From Paenibacillus pabuli (GTDB taxonomy: Bacteria; Bacillota; Bacilli; Paenibacillales; Paenibacillaceae): 64,000 bases of DNA. The notes beneath the pieces are model-generated. The model did not search any database. It was not told where the DNA came from and was given only the letters and a program-made list of their open reading frames with translations. Positions 42,367 through 51,797 of the stretch are shown piece by piece (the first letter of the stretch is position 1; each line of letters begins with the position of its first letter). The stretch covers positions 6,944,001 through 7,008,000 of the forward strand of contig NZ_CP073714.1 of the NCBI RefSeq assembly GCF_023101145.1, read 5' to 3'. The translations under genes and the position numbers were made by a program.

Positions 42367-44022
42367 ATGAGCAATCTGGATACAACCTTTCATAAATCTT
42401 CCCAACTCACACCTGGTCGTTTGCAGGAAACAATCACCTTCCCTCCGGCAATGTTCAGGCTATGCCATCTGGTTCGGCTCCATGATCAGGAATCTTACTC
42501 TCGTATAGATGATCTTTGGAGCAACAAGCATGTTCTCTATGTCATTACCTCTGGTCAGGCAAGATTGATTAGTACTCATGGACAGTTGATGGTTAATACC
42601 GGCTCTGCTGTTGTACGCGAAGCGGGGACCTTGCTGCAGCATGAGAGCAAACGCGGCTCACTATCCCCGGTCCAGGGCATTGCCATGGCCTTTGAATTTG
42701 TCGATAACGAACAGAGCATCTGGCCCTTCGGACCTCCTGCTGCCATTACAAACCGTGTCATTGGCGAACTGGTCTCCGACTTGATTCTGGTCTGTTCAAA
42801 AAGTAATGAATTCGGTCCATTCAAAGCTCATGCATTATTTTACCAGCTGTTGGATACGTTACGGGATCATGCTGTGCGTCTGGCTCATGAAGATCATTCA
42901 TGGCTGGATTTTGTTATTGCACACATACATGAGATGGTTGCCCATCCCCTTACCCGGGAGCAATTAGCGAGGGAGGTTAATGTGAGCCCAGAGCATTTTT
43001 CACGAGAATTCAAAAAGCACACCGGACTTACATTCGTCGAATATGTTACTAGGCTGCGAATCCGAATTGTCCAGGAACAGCTGCTTTTTGCAAATCCCAT
43101 TCCCACATTGCAGGAGCTTGCGAAGTTAACGGGATACAGGGACACCTTTTATCTAAGTCGAAAATTCAAACAAACGGTAGGTTGTGCACCAACCCTCTAT
43201 CGGAAAACGCCCAAAAAAATCGTAAGCCTTACATACAACTACACCGCTTCCTTGCTCGCACTAGGCCATGTCCCGCATCTGGGTGCCGTTGCAGAATGGA
43301 TGAGAAGTAGAATGATCAAAAATGGACAAGATCAATTTGATCAGTGTTTCGAACATGATCTTATCAATCATCCGGAGTTGATCGCAGATTCTCATCCTGA
43401 TGTCATCCTTGGTTACGCACCTCATTCGGGTAGGGATGACTTACGGAAGATTGCACCAACCATTTTGATGCCCTTTGAAGAACTGGACTGGCAGGAGCAA
43501 TTCATTCATCTGGGACGTATCACAGGGCTGGAAGCCAAAGCTCGTGCGTTATTAGATCGTTATGATACGCTTCAGCAAGAGGCCAATTGTACGCTGGATC
43601 AGATGATGGGCACACGTGGTTCAGCGATATGCATATTCATGATTGGTGAGAGTGGAGCTTACATCTATGGTCACGGGTGGGGCAGAGCGTCTCATATTTT
43701 ATATCACTCACTGGGCTTCACCCCTCCTGCACGAATGGAGGAAGATGGTCAACTGCTCACAGGTTACATCCATGTTCCGCTCAATGAAATTCATTTGTAT
43801 GCCGCAGATCATATTTTTATAGATTATGCCCGCGAATCGTCGGAGCAGCAGGCTGTGGACATGCTGTTCGCGCAGGAGTCCTGGAATACCTTAAGTGCTG
43901 TCCGGGAAGGGCGACTGTACGAGATTGATGCGGATATGTTTTATGGATTCGACCCCATCTCGATTATGGAGCAATTGCAGCACATCATGCACAAACTGAC
44001 ATCACAATTATCCATGCATTAG
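42367..44022 (+). CDS. AraC-type activator fused to a siderophore-binding domain (Btr-like)
   Basis: 551-residue regulator. An N-terminal cupin-like region comes first, then an AraC double helix-turn-helix (TREQLAREVNVSPEHFSREFKKHTG, LAKLTGYRDTFYLSRKFKQ). The C-terminal half is a periplasmic-binding-protein domain of the FeuA/BtuF type (KKIVSLTYNYTASLLALGHVP, HPDVILGYAPHSGRDDLRKIAPTIL) without a signal peptide. B. subtilis Btr has this layout and activates siderophore uptake when its domain binds ferri-siderophore. Downstream is a matching extracellular binding lipoprotein, the likely target. AAGGAG lies about 11 nt before the ATG. Confidence 0.9.
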   Translation: MSNLDTTFHKSSQLTPGRLQETITFPPAMFRLCHLVRLHDQESYSRIDDLWSNKHVLYVITSGQARLISTHGQLMVNTGSAVVREAGTLLQHESKRGSLSPVQGIAMAFEFVDNEQSIWPFGPPAAITNRVIGELVSDLILVCSKSNEFGPFKAHALFYQLLDTLRDHAVRLAHEDHSWLDFVIAHIHEMVAHPLTREQLAREVNVSPEHFSREFKKHTGLTFVEYVTRLRIRIVQEQLLFANPIPTLQELAKLTGYRDTFYLSRKFKQTVGCAPTLYRKTPKKIVSLTYNYTASLLALGHVPHLGAVAEWMRSRMIKNGQDQFDQCFEHDLINHPELIADSHPDVILGYAPHSGRDDLRKIAPTILMPFEELDWQEQFIHLGRITGLEAKARALLDRYDTLQQEANCTLDQMMGTRGSAICIFMIGESGAYIYGHGWGRASHILYHSLGFTPPARMEEDGQLLTGYIHVPLNEIHLYAADHIFIDYARESSEQQAVDMLFAQESWNTLSAVREGRLYEIDADMFYGFDPISIMEQLQHIMHKLTSQLSMH

Positions 44023-44073
44023 TCATCATAGATGTCCATGTACAAATATTACGTCATCCTCTATGTTATTAAT

Positions 44074-44092
44074 GAGAATAATAATCATTATT
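44074..44092. promoter_or_regulatory. Fur box upstream of the siderophore-binding lipoprotein
   Basis: GAGAATAATAATCATTATT matches the 19-bp Fur consensus GATAATGATAATCATTATC at 16 positions. It ends 27 nt before the start codon, so iron-bound Fur would block this promoter. Confidence 0.75.
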
Positions 44093-44119
44093 GATTATAT
44101 ACACAGGGGGAACAATCAT

Positions 44120-45127
44120 ATGTTTACTGCAAAAAAACGATTTTCCGGCTTGCTGCTTATGCTTGCCATTATCCTGATTCTGGCTGCCTGTAACAGTGGC
44201 ACCGGTTCGGGCACAACGGAGTCAACAGCGGCGGGTTCGGAAGCGACCACAGGTTCTACTGAAACAAACGCCGAATCTTCGAATGCTACGCGGATCTACA
44301 AGTCACTCAGTGGAGATGTGGAGATTCCGGCTGAACCGAAACGGATTGTAACGGATATGTACGTAAGTGATCTGCTCACGTTGGGTATAAAGCCTGTTGG
44401 AGCTGTTCAATATTATCTGGAAAATCCATTCTACGCAGATCAGGTGGAGGGCATAGAAAATATCGGTGACCGTGCTGCCGTATCTCTGGAGAAGGTCGTT
44501 GCGCTCGATCCTGATCTGATCATTACCTACTCTGATCAAGCTGAAGAAATTGAGAGTTATCAAAAAATTGCACCTACCGTGGTCATTCCCTATGGCACAT
44601 TTACCAACGTAGAGGATGAAATTCGGGGCTTCGGAGAACTCATGAACAAATCCGAAGAAGCGGAAGCCTGGCTGAAAACGTACAACGAACGTATTGAAGC
44701 CGCTCGCGCCAAAGTAAAAGCAGTCATTAAACCGGAGGAAACCTTCTCCATCCTCGAAGTATCAGACAAGAGCTATTATGGTTATGGAGACAACTTTGGT
44801 CGCGGTGGTCAGGCCGTATATCGCGCTTTGCAGCTTGCACCACTCGAAATCACCAAGAAAGAGCTGATGGGCGATACCCAATGGAAAGAGATTTCCCGGG
44901 AAGTCGTTGGTGATTATGCTGGAGACCATATCTTCTTAACCGTAGGGGAAAACAATAAAAATTACCAAGGTGACTCCGTCTGGCAATCGCTCCCGGCTGT
45001 GAAAAACAATCAGGTGTATGAACTGGAGGAAGATCGCTACTGGTACTTCGACCCGATTGCGATTCAGGGTCAGGCTGAAGAATTTGCCGATATGATCGTA
45101 GAACGTGCACAGCAAAATCGTAAATAA
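44120..45127 (+). CDS. iron-siderophore ABC transporter substrate-binding lipoprotein
   Basis: FecB/FeuA-type binding protein of 335 residues. The signal peptide ends in the lipobox LILAAC, and a Gly/Ser/Thr-rich linker of roughly 40 residues follows. The binding domain then reads YKSLSGDVEIPAEPKRIVTDMYVSDLLTLGIKPVG and VVALDPDLIITY, with the conserved IVVIPYGTF-type turn. ATG 44120 follows AGGGGG; the Fur box is directly upstream. No permease gene adjoins it, so it must use permeases elsewhere, perhaps with the ATPase at 56.6 kb. Confidence 0.9.
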   Translation: MFTAKKRFSGLLLMLAIILILAACNSGTGSGTTESTAAGSEATTGSTETNAESSNATRIYKSLSGDVEIPAEPKRIVTDMYVSDLLTLGIKPVGAVQYYLENPFYADQVEGIENIGDRAAVSLEKVVALDPDLIITYSDQAEEIESYQKIAPTVVIPYGTFTNVEDEIRGFGELMNKSEEAEAWLKTYNERIEAARAKVKAVIKPEETFSILEVSDKSYYGYGDNFGRGGQAVYRALQLAPLEITKKELMGDTQWKEISREVVGDYAGDHIFLTVGENNKNYQGDSVWQSLPAVKNNQVYELEEDRYWYFDPIAIQGQAEEFADMIVERAQQNRK

Positions 45128-45168
45128 GAGGATAGATTCGATATTCATTTCTTAAGATCGAACGTGAC

Positions 45169-45202
45169 GCCCGGACAGGCCGATCAGCCTGCCTGGGCTT
45201 TT
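45169..45202 (+). terminator. terminator between the binding lipoprotein and ABC exporter genes
   Basis: GCCCGGACAGGC pairs with GCCTGCCTGGGC over a six-base loop, followed by TTTTG. It may reduce read-through into the exporter gene 27 nt downstream. Confidence 0.7.
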
Positions 45203-45228
45203 GCGTTATAAGAAAGGAGGATCTACAT

Positions 45229-46941
45229 ATGCTTCGCCGTTTCATGGCATATTATCGTCCTTATCGAGGACTCTTTATATTGGACTTCTCCTGCGCCATT
45301 CTGGCTGCACTGCTGGAGCTTGCATTTCCGCTGGCTGTGAACAAGGTTGTCGACCAGCTGCTTCCCGCAGGCAACTGGTCCATGATTTTATCAGCCTGTG
45401 TCGGACTGCTGGGCATCTATCTGCTCAGTTCCTTTTTCCATTATGCAGTTACCTACTGGGGACATAAGCTGGGTATTAACATCGAATCCGATATGCGGCG
45501 GGAGCTGTTCCAGCGTGTGCAGAAGCAATCCTTCCGTTTTTTTGATAACAACAAGACGGGGCACCTCGTCTCTCGCATGACCAATGATCTGATGGATATT
45601 GGTGAGATTGCGCACCACGGACCCGAGGATCTGTTCATTGCCCTGATGACGTTGGCTGGAGCCTTCGGCATTATGCTGGGCATCAACTGGCAGCTGGCTG
45701 TCATGACCTTCATTATCGTACCGCTGATGATCTTCCTGTCCCTCTATTTCAGCCGCAAAATGTCCAAAGCGTTCAAACGCATGTTTGCGGATATCGCAGA
45801 TTATAATGCACGCGTAGAGAACAATGTGAGCGGAATTCGTGTCGTTCAGGCGTTTGCCAATGAAAAGCATGAAGTGAAACGTTTTGTCGAAAATAATGAA
45901 CGCTTCCGTCTTACCAAACTGATCACCTATCGCATTATGGCGTGGAATTCCTCGCTCAGCTTCATTCTCATGAAATTCGTCTCACTGTTTGTTCTGGTAT
46001 GCGGTACATGGTTTGTCATTCAGGGCAGCATGACCTACGGAGAATTTATCGCCTTTGTCATGTTATCCAATGTGTTTCTTGGGCCAATTCAGCAGATTAA
46101 TTCCGTCATCGAAACGTATCCTAAAGGCATTGCCGGATTCAAAAGATATCTGGAGCTGCTGGAAGCCGAGCCCGATGTGGATGATACACCACAAGCCAAA
46201 CCCATCCCTTATGTGAAAGGTGACATCGCCTTCCATGACGTTTCATTTGCTTATGGGGAACACAAACCTACGTTGGATCAGGTCAACCTGGAGATTCAGG
46301 CAGGGCAAACGGTTGCGCTGGTTGGACCTTCGGGTGCAGGAAAATCTACGCTGTGCAGCCTCATTCCACGCTTTTATGATGTGGATGCGGGGTACATCTC
46401 CATTGACAGGATTCCCGTAAAAGATATGACGCTGGAGTCACTGCGCTCTCATATCGGGATTGTGCAGCAGGATATTTTCCTGTTTGATGGGTCGATTCGT
46501 GAAAATATTGCCTACGGCAAACTGGATGCACCTGATGAAGAAATCTGGCAAGCCATCCGCAGGGCCCAACTGGAAGAGCTGGTACAATCTCAACCGGAAG
46601 GACTCGATACCCTGATCGGTGAGCGAGGTGTCAAATTGTCTGGCGGGCAGAAGCAGCGTCTGTCCATTGCTCGCATGATTCTTAAAAATCCGCCGATCCT
46701 CATTCTGGATGAAGCGACCTCCGCACTGGACACCGAGACGGAAGCCGCCATTCAGTTGGCTTTATCCGAGCTGGCACAGGGGCGTACTACACTGATTATT
46801 GCCCATCGACTGGCCACGATCAGACACACGGATCGCATTGTCGTTGTGGAGAATGGCGGCGTAGCCGAGCAAGGTAGCCATGATGAACTTCTGGCACGTC
46901 AGGGCTCGTATAGCCGATTGCATCAAGCCCAGTTTGGATAG
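45229..46941 (+). CDS. ABC transporter, fused permease and ATPase (exporter type)
   Basis: 570-residue half-transporter. Six membrane spans cover about residues 1-310 (FILDFSCAILAALLELAFPLAVN, VTYWGHKLGINIESDMRRELF). The ATPase domain has Walker A GPSGAGKST, signature LSGGQKQR, Walker B ILILDEATSALD and the switch His in IIAHRLATI. AAGGAGG lies shortly before the ATG. Its position after Fur-controlled uptake genes suggests siderophore export or siderophore handling, as in similar clusters, but multidrug export is equally consistent with the sequence. It probably homodimerises. Confidence 0.88.
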   Translation: MLRRFMAYYRPYRGLFILDFSCAILAALLELAFPLAVNKVVDQLLPAGNWSMILSACVGLLGIYLLSSFFHYAVTYWGHKLGINIESDMRRELFQRVQKQSFRFFDNNKTGHLVSRMTNDLMDIGEIAHHGPEDLFIALMTLAGAFGIMLGINWQLAVMTFIIVPLMIFLSLYFSRKMSKAFKRMFADIADYNARVENNVSGIRVVQAFANEKHEVKRFVENNERFRLTKLITYRIMAWNSSLSFILMKFVSLFVLVCGTWFVIQGSMTYGEFIAFVMLSNVFLGPIQQINSVIETYPKGIAGFKRYLELLEAEPDVDDTPQAKPIPYVKGDIAFHDVSFAYGEHKPTLDQVNLEIQAGQTVALVGPSGAGKSTLCSLIPRFYDVDAGYISIDRIPVKDMTLESLRSHIGIVQQDIFLFDGSIRENIAYGKLDAPDEEIWQAIRRAQLEELVQSQPEGLDTLIGERGVKLSGGQKQRLSIARMILKNPPILILDEATSALDTETEAAIQLALSELAQGRTTLIIAHRLATIRHTDRIVVVENGGVAEQGSHDELLARQGSYSRLHQAQFG

Positions 46942-46966
46942 GTTGCGGATATTGTGGATTATAAAG

Positions 46967-47062
46967 TTTAACGAATTGCAGTCATGTTATTCCCGCAAAA
47001 TCAGCGGCAGGACCGCCTGAATGTGGAAATTGACGCCAATAACACACGCTCGGTTCGTTAAA
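46967..47062. repeat. TAACGAA-bounded intergenic repeat, copy D
   Basis: TTTAACGAA at 46967 is inverted as TTCGTTAAA ending 47062. GTTATT near 46986 and AATAAC near 47038 form inner arms, giving a regular 96-bp imperfect palindrome. It lies in a convergent gap directly before the terminator at 47081. Confidence 0.75.
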
Positions 47063-47080
47063 CAGTTCTAACGCTAAAAA

Positions 47081-47119
47081 GGGATGCCCTCGTCATGTTC
47101 ATAACTGACGGGACATCCC
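47081..47119. terminator. bidirectional terminator of the GGATGTCC family, copy 3
   Basis: GGGATGCCCTCGTCA pairs with TGACGGGACATCCC with one small bulge, followed by CTTTCTTT and preceded by AAAAA. It lies between the convergent ABC exporter and methyltransferase genes. Confidence 0.8.
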
Positions 47120-47168
47120 CTTTCTTTGTTCAAACCCTAGTCTATGATACTCACATTAGGATAAGGTT

Positions 47169-48083
47169 TTATTTTTTCACCGCATGGATAAAATGGTTCG
47201 TCTCGAAGGCAGATAACTCATCTGTGCGATTGCTGAAATATCGATCCTGTATGTCTTCTGGCGATAGATGCTCATATATAAGAAGTCCCACATCGGCCAA
47301 TAGCCGCTCCATCTCCTCATAAGTGAAACAGGATTGCATCGGTTCGCCTCCCATTGCAGCCATCTTAACCATATTTTCAACCCGGTTAAACTTTCCTTTT
47401 TCCTCAAAGAGATGCTCATCTGCATAATCCAGCACAATGGAGCTTCCCGTTGGAAGATCCGAAAATACAAGTCGGAGCAAGTTAGATAGATTTTCTTTGG
47501 ACAAATAATACGAAACACCTAATAGACTGACCATCGTCTTGTGCTTCCGCAAACCTGCATCAGTCAAACGTTCATACGAAGGCTCACGGGTAAAATCCAT
47601 TGGCACAAAATGAAGATTGCCCGGAATGATCAGCTTCGCCCGATGCAGCCGCTCCCGCTTGAACTGTTGTGTAGCCGGATGATCCACTTCAAAGAGTTCC
47701 ACCGTGTCCTCCAATTCCGGATGCCTCAAACCAAACGTATCCATCCCGGCGCCAAGAATAACAACCTGCTTCATTCCCAACTCGACTTCATGTAGCAGTA
47801 CATGCTCACAAAAGGCGGCTCGAGCCAGTGTGATTGGAGATAATTGTACCTGAGTAATCCATTTTAAAATCTTGTCCGGGTCGTCCTTGATCAGATGAGC
47901 CATGTCCGGATTAAAAAAATGGATGCCTTGAATCATATTCTCGCGGATGTTCAAAAACTCTTGAGGAGTGATAAGCTGTTTGGCTATATAATCATCAAAA
48001 ATAAGAGGTGTATCGTATTGGCAGTGGTAGGCTCGGCCAAAAGCCGAAATCAAGGATGTGATGCTGGACTCATTTTGCTTCAT
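47169..48083 (-). CDS. class I SAM-dependent methyltransferase (leucine carboxyl methyltransferase-like)
   Basis: 304-residue protein of the LCMT/PPM1-like family often found in actinobacteria and bacilli. The SAM motif is VVILGAGMDTFGLRHPEL, followed by VELFEVDHPATQQFKRERL and VSLLGVSYYLSKENL. In bacteria such enzymes methylate small acids or polyketide-type products; no target is evident here. GGGAGGG lies before the ATG. A consensus promoter and a hairpin immediately upstream (48111-48194) make its regulation notable. Confidence 0.85.
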   Translation of the reverse strand: MKQNESSITSLISAFGRAYHCQYDTPLIFDDYIAKQLITPQEFLNIRENMIQGIHFFNPDMAHLIKDDPDKILKWITQVQLSPITLARAAFCEHVLLHEVELGMKQVVILGAGMDTFGLRHPELEDTVELFEVDHPATQQFKRERLHRAKLIIPGNLHFVPMDFTREPSYERLTDAGLRKHKTMVSLLGVSYYLSKENLSNLLRLVFSDLPTGSSIVLDYADEHLFEEKGKFNRVENMVKMAAMGGEPMQSCFTYEEMERLLADVGLLIYEHLSPEDIQDRYFSNRTDELSAFETNHFIHAVKK

Positions 48084-48110
48084 GTTTTACCCTCCCGTAC
48101 ACACAAAAAT

Positions 48111-48137
48111 AAGGTTCCCCCTGGCCAGGAGAACCTT
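48111..48137 (-). terminator. terminator-like hairpin in the methyltransferase leader
   Basis: On the minus strand AAGGTTC and GAACCTT flank an inner CCTGG/CCAGG stem, and TTATTTTTG follows. It lies about 22 nt after the predicted transcription start at 48166-48194 and 27 nt before the start codon, so it would act as an attenuator unless bypassed. It could also simply end read-through from the MFS gene at 48299. Confidence 0.6.
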
Positions 48138-48165
48138 AGTATATACGGAATATAACTATATGTAA

Positions 48166-48194
48166 ATTATAGCATAAAAAGATTTTTTTGTCAA
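48166..48194 (-). promoter_or_regulatory. consensus sigma-A promoter of the methyltransferase gene
   Basis: Read on the minus strand: TTGACA (48194-48189), a 17-bp spacer and TATAAT (48171-48166). Both hexamers are perfect. The start should fall near 48159. Confidence 0.85.
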
Positions 48195-48298
48195 TAGAAA
48201 CTTACGGCGTGATCCGACAGGTTAAAGTAGCTTTCCTTTCTTTGCTCCTCCACTTCAACCTGTCTTCTCCCTTCCACTTACCACTCAGCCCCGAAAGG

Positions 48299-49525
48299 CT
48301 AAGCGTCCAATCCGTACTCCTTCACTTCGCGATTTCGGTTCAGCACCGCATGCAGTACAAAACCAAGCACCGCAATGCCTGCCGTGCCGGTCGCCAGCCA
48401 CGCTACAGGGATCAGCCCCTGTTTGTCGTACATGACCCCCATCGCATACGGCCCGATCACCCGGCCAACCGCACCGATCCCACCAGATATCCCGATATAG
48501 AAGGGTGCCGATCTCCCCGCATGCTCTGAGATGAATGCCGGCGTAGCAGGTGAGATCAGCATTTCCCCAAAGGTAGCCAGTACCATCGCAAGTACCATCC
48601 CCGGATAGCTATACATGGTGATCATGACGATGTAGGCCATGCCGTAGAACACCGCACTTGCCGTCATCTGAGCGGTCGATGTACGGGCCATCGTACGCTT
48701 GACCCAGCTGGTAAAGGGTTGTCCTACAAAGATCAGCACTCCATTTAAGGTCCAGAGCAAACCGTACATTCTTTTCTCCATACCCTCGGAAATAATATAT
48801 GGAGACACACCCGTATTCCAGATGGAATTACCGAACAGCAGGAACAGCACACCCAGGCTCATGAACAGATATAACCGGGTATTGCCCAGCAGCGCCCAGA
48901 CGCCAGGTCCATCGGGAACGGTTTTGCGTTTCGTCAGATGCACTTCTCCCTGATCCGGTTCTGCTCTCGACAGATAATACCAGAAGAAAATCGCAAATCC
49001 GGCGGAGGTCACCCCGTTCAGTACAAAACTGAGGTGATAGGAAAAGTCCGCCAGAAAACCACTGAGCGCCGTACCAATCGCCACACCGATATTGTTGGCG
49101 ACATAGATCACATTGAACAATTCCCCTCGTCGTTCCGCAAACCGGAAGCCGATAAAGGCTTGAATCGCTGGCAGCGACAATGAACTGAACAGGCCGATCC
49201 AGCCCATAGCACATATAAATACAACCCAATACGCGCTGATCCACGGCAGGGCAAACAGCCCTAAGGCGTTTAACGCCAGCGATCCGATGATTAGCTTCTT
49301 GACCCCCACCCGGTGGTACAATGCACCGCCGAGCAATTGCCCAAAAATGCCGCCCAAAGACTGGATTAGAATAACAAACCCCGCGTTCGCCATCGTGCGT
49401 CCCAGCTCATCAAATACATACATCGTGGTCAACGGCCACATCAAGGCACTGCCTGTCGCATTGACCAGACTTGCCAGCAAAAATATTTTCACTTCTTTTG
49501 GATACGTATCCAGCCATCTCATCAT
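48299..49525 (-). CDS. MFS transporter (drug-efflux type)
   Basis: Twelve-span transporter of 408 residues. It begins TYPKEVKIFLLASLVNATGSALMWPLTTMYVF and carries the loop GGALYHRVGVKKLIIG between spans 2 and 3. Later parts (FGNSIWNTGVSPYIISEGME, ATFGEMLISPATPAFISEHAG) resemble MdtG/YttB-type efflux proteins. The substrate is unknown. AAGGAGA lies 10 nt before the tandem ATG. The gap 48084-48298 downstream holds the methyltransferase promoter. Confidence 0.88.
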   Translation of the reverse strand: MMRWLDTYPKEVKIFLLASLVNATGSALMWPLTTMYVFDELGRTMANAGFVILIQSLGGIFGQLLGGALYHRVGVKKLIIGSLALNALGLFALPWISAYWVVFICAMGWIGLFSSLSLPAIQAFIGFRFAERRGELFNVIYVANNIGVAIGTALSGFLADFSYHLSFVLNGVTSAGFAIFFWYYLSRAEPDQGEVHLTKRKTVPDGPGVWALLGNTRLYLFMSLGVLFLLFGNSIWNTGVSPYIISEGMEKRMYGLLWTLNGVLIFVGQPFTSWVKRTMARTSTAQMTASAVFYGMAYIVMITMYSYPGMVLAMVLATFGEMLISPATPAFISEHAGRSAPFYIGISGGIGAVGRVIGPYAMGVMYDKQGLIPVAWLATGTAGIAVLGFVLHAVLNRNREVKEYGLDA

Positions 49526-49733
49526 CTTCGTTTATTCTCCTTAATACCTCAACAAGCATATTGCCATAAAAAATAGACCCTTGCCCTGACAGCATGATTA
49601 GCCAGAGCGAAGGCCATTTGAATTTAGGGTTTATTTCTGAATCTTGCTCTTTGCATTCTGCTTCCGATCTATTCATTGCTTAAGATCTATCCATTGTCCA
49701 TCTTACCTGAAAAGACCCGATCTGCAAGCACAT

Positions 49734-51797
49734 TCATTGACGCTTCACTTCGACAGTGGCCGAGAAGAATGTTGCCCCGTTTCCCATGTCGGACAGACGA
49801 TTGGACGTGAGCGAGTTCGCCCGCTGTTTTTTGCCATTGCCATCCCACCATAACCCTTGGCTGATCACCGTTCCTGGCAGCATCGATTCACTCACCTTGG
49901 CGGTCAGTTCGATCCGGCCGCGGTCGTTCCATACGACCACAGCATCGCCGTCCTCCACCTGTCTGCGGGTGGCGTCCTCCGGGTGCATTTGCAATAATGG
50001 CATCTTCTCCAAACGTTGATGTTTGGCCGAATTGGCAAAGGTGGAATTCAGGAAATTATGGTTCGGCGGTGACAGAAACATCAGCGGATAAACATCCGCA
50101 GGTCCAGCCGGGTTTTCCCCGTCATACCCCTCAACGAGTGCACTGTACGTAGGCAACGGCGGCAACCCCTTCTGTGCCATCGTTTCCGAATACAGCTCAA
50201 TTTTCCCCGAAGGTGTAGGCAGCTGCTCCAAATAGGACTCATGTGCAGACATATCCAGCTTGACGAAATGATGCTGCTTCAGCCCCTCCAAGGTTACTCC
50301 GTTCATGTAGGGATTGCCTGTACCCTGAAGTGCTTCCTCGATCATCTGTTCCGGTGTCTCACCGAAAATCTCCGGGTCATACCCCATCGCCTGTCCGAGC
50401 AAAGAGAACAGCTCCACATTGCTCTTGCTCTCACCCAAAGGCGCAATGACTGGCTCTTGCAAATGTACATACTGATGCCAGTAGGACGTATACAGATCCA
50501 TCGTTTCAAATGAAGACGTCGCAGGCAGCACAATATCTGCGTACTTCGCCGTATCCGTCAGGAACAGATCATGGACAACGGTGAACAGATCCTCCCGTGC
50601 AAAACCTCGCTCTACCCGCTCGGTATCCGGTGCCACGACCAGCGGATTGCTGCAATAAACCATCAACGCCCGAATCGGCTGCTCGGCTTCCAGCAGCGCT
50701 TCGCCAATCCGGTTCATGTTCACCACGCGCGGCTCCGGGTTCTGCCGCAGCTCTGGACGCTCGAGCGCATCGCTATTGGTGCTCGCGTAGCTGTTGGTAC
50801 GAATGGCGCCGCCACCGCGCTTCAGCCACTGGCCTGTAATGGCAGGCAGACAGGCTACGCTGCGCACATTCATGCCACCGTTGTCGTGATGCTGGAGGCC
50901 ATTGCCGATATGAATATGGGCTGCCTGTGCGTTGCCATACAGCTCAGCGAGCTTCACGATGTCCGCCTCCGGTACGCCTGTAATACGTGCAACGCGCTCC
51001 GGGGTGTAGCTGCGGACATGATCACGCAGTGCCTCATGGCCGACGGTATACTTTTGCATAAAAGCCTCATCCGTCAGTCCCTGCTCAAACAGTACATGCA
51101 TTAATCCGAGTGCCAATGCACTGTCTGTACCCGGGTAAAGTGGAATGAACCAGTCTGCCCATTGAGCGGTCCGATTGCGATGCACATCGATAACAACGAT
51201 TTGGGCGCCCTTCTTGCGGGCTTTCTCGGCCAGAACAACCTGATGCATATTGGTACTGACGATGTTACCTCCCCACACCAGAATGAGATCAGAATGCTCC
51301 GTATCTTCGGGCAATGTTCCCCGGTTCGCACCCATCGTATATTTCCACCCGGTATTTCCCGCTGCATTACAAATGGTCTGTTCCAGCACGCTCGCACCCA
51401 GTGCATTGAAGAAACGACGATCCATGCCATCCACACCCAGAATGCCCATATTTCCATAGAAGCTGTAGGGCAGGATGCTCTCCGGTCCGTAGGTATCAGC
51501 CAGCGAACTGAATTTCGCCGTAATCTCGCCGATGGCTTCGTCCCAGCTGATTCGTTCAAACTGGCCTTCACCCTTGGCTCCGATGCGTCTCATCGGATAT
51601 TGCAACCGCTCGGGGTGATACACCCGCTCCGTCATATTTCGGACCTTGTTACAGATGGCACCTTTTGTAATCGGATGCTCCGGATTGCCCGACACCTTCA
51701 CAATCTTACCGTTCTCCTTATGAAGCAGCAGGCCGCAAGTATCCGGGCAATCGAGCGGGCAAACCGCCTGGAATACGCCATTCTCCTGATCGATCAT
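49734..51797 (-). CDS. molybdopterin-dependent oxidoreductase (YoaE/formate-dehydrogenase-like)
   Basis: 687-residue enzyme of the DMSO-reductase superfamily. The N-terminal [4Fe-4S] motif is CPLDCPDTCGLLLHKE with a fourth Cys in KGAICNKVRN. Cofactor-binding stretches include LILVWGGNIVSTN, GLQHHDNGGMNVRS and ALMVYCSNPLVV. The C-terminal molybdopterin-dinucleotide domain has LLQMHPEDATRRQVEDGDAVVVWNDRG. There is no Tat signal, so it is cytoplasmic. Length and sequence resemble B. subtilis YoaE. A formate/nitrite channel gene lies upstream, which favours formate oxidation, but this is not proven. GGGGGAGG precedes the ATG. Confidence 0.87.
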   Translation of the reverse strand: MIDQENGVFQAVCPLDCPDTCGLLLHKENGKIVKVSGNPEHPITKGAICNKVRNMTERVYHPERLQYPMRRIGAKGEGQFERISWDEAIGEITAKFSSLADTYGPESILPYSFYGNMGILGVDGMDRRFFNALGASVLEQTICNAAGNTGWKYTMGANRGTLPEDTEHSDLILVWGGNIVSTNMHQVVLAEKARKKGAQIVVIDVHRNRTAQWADWFIPLYPGTDSALALGLMHVLFEQGLTDEAFMQKYTVGHEALRDHVRSYTPERVARITGVPEADIVKLAELYGNAQAAHIHIGNGLQHHDNGGMNVRSVACLPAITGQWLKRGGGAIRTNSYASTNSDALERPELRQNPEPRVVNMNRIGEALLEAEQPIRALMVYCSNPLVVAPDTERVERGFAREDLFTVVHDLFLTDTAKYADIVLPATSSFETMDLYTSYWHQYVHLQEPVIAPLGESKSNVELFSLLGQAMGYDPEIFGETPEQMIEEALQGTGNPYMNGVTLEGLKQHHFVKLDMSAHESYLEQLPTPSGKIELYSETMAQKGLPPLPTYSALVEGYDGENPAGPADVYPLMFLSPPNHNFLNSTFANSAKHQRLEKMPLLQMHPEDATRRQVEDGDAVVVWNDRGRIELTAKVSESMLPGTVISQGLWWDGNGKKQRANSLTSNRLSDMGNGATFFSATVEVKRQ

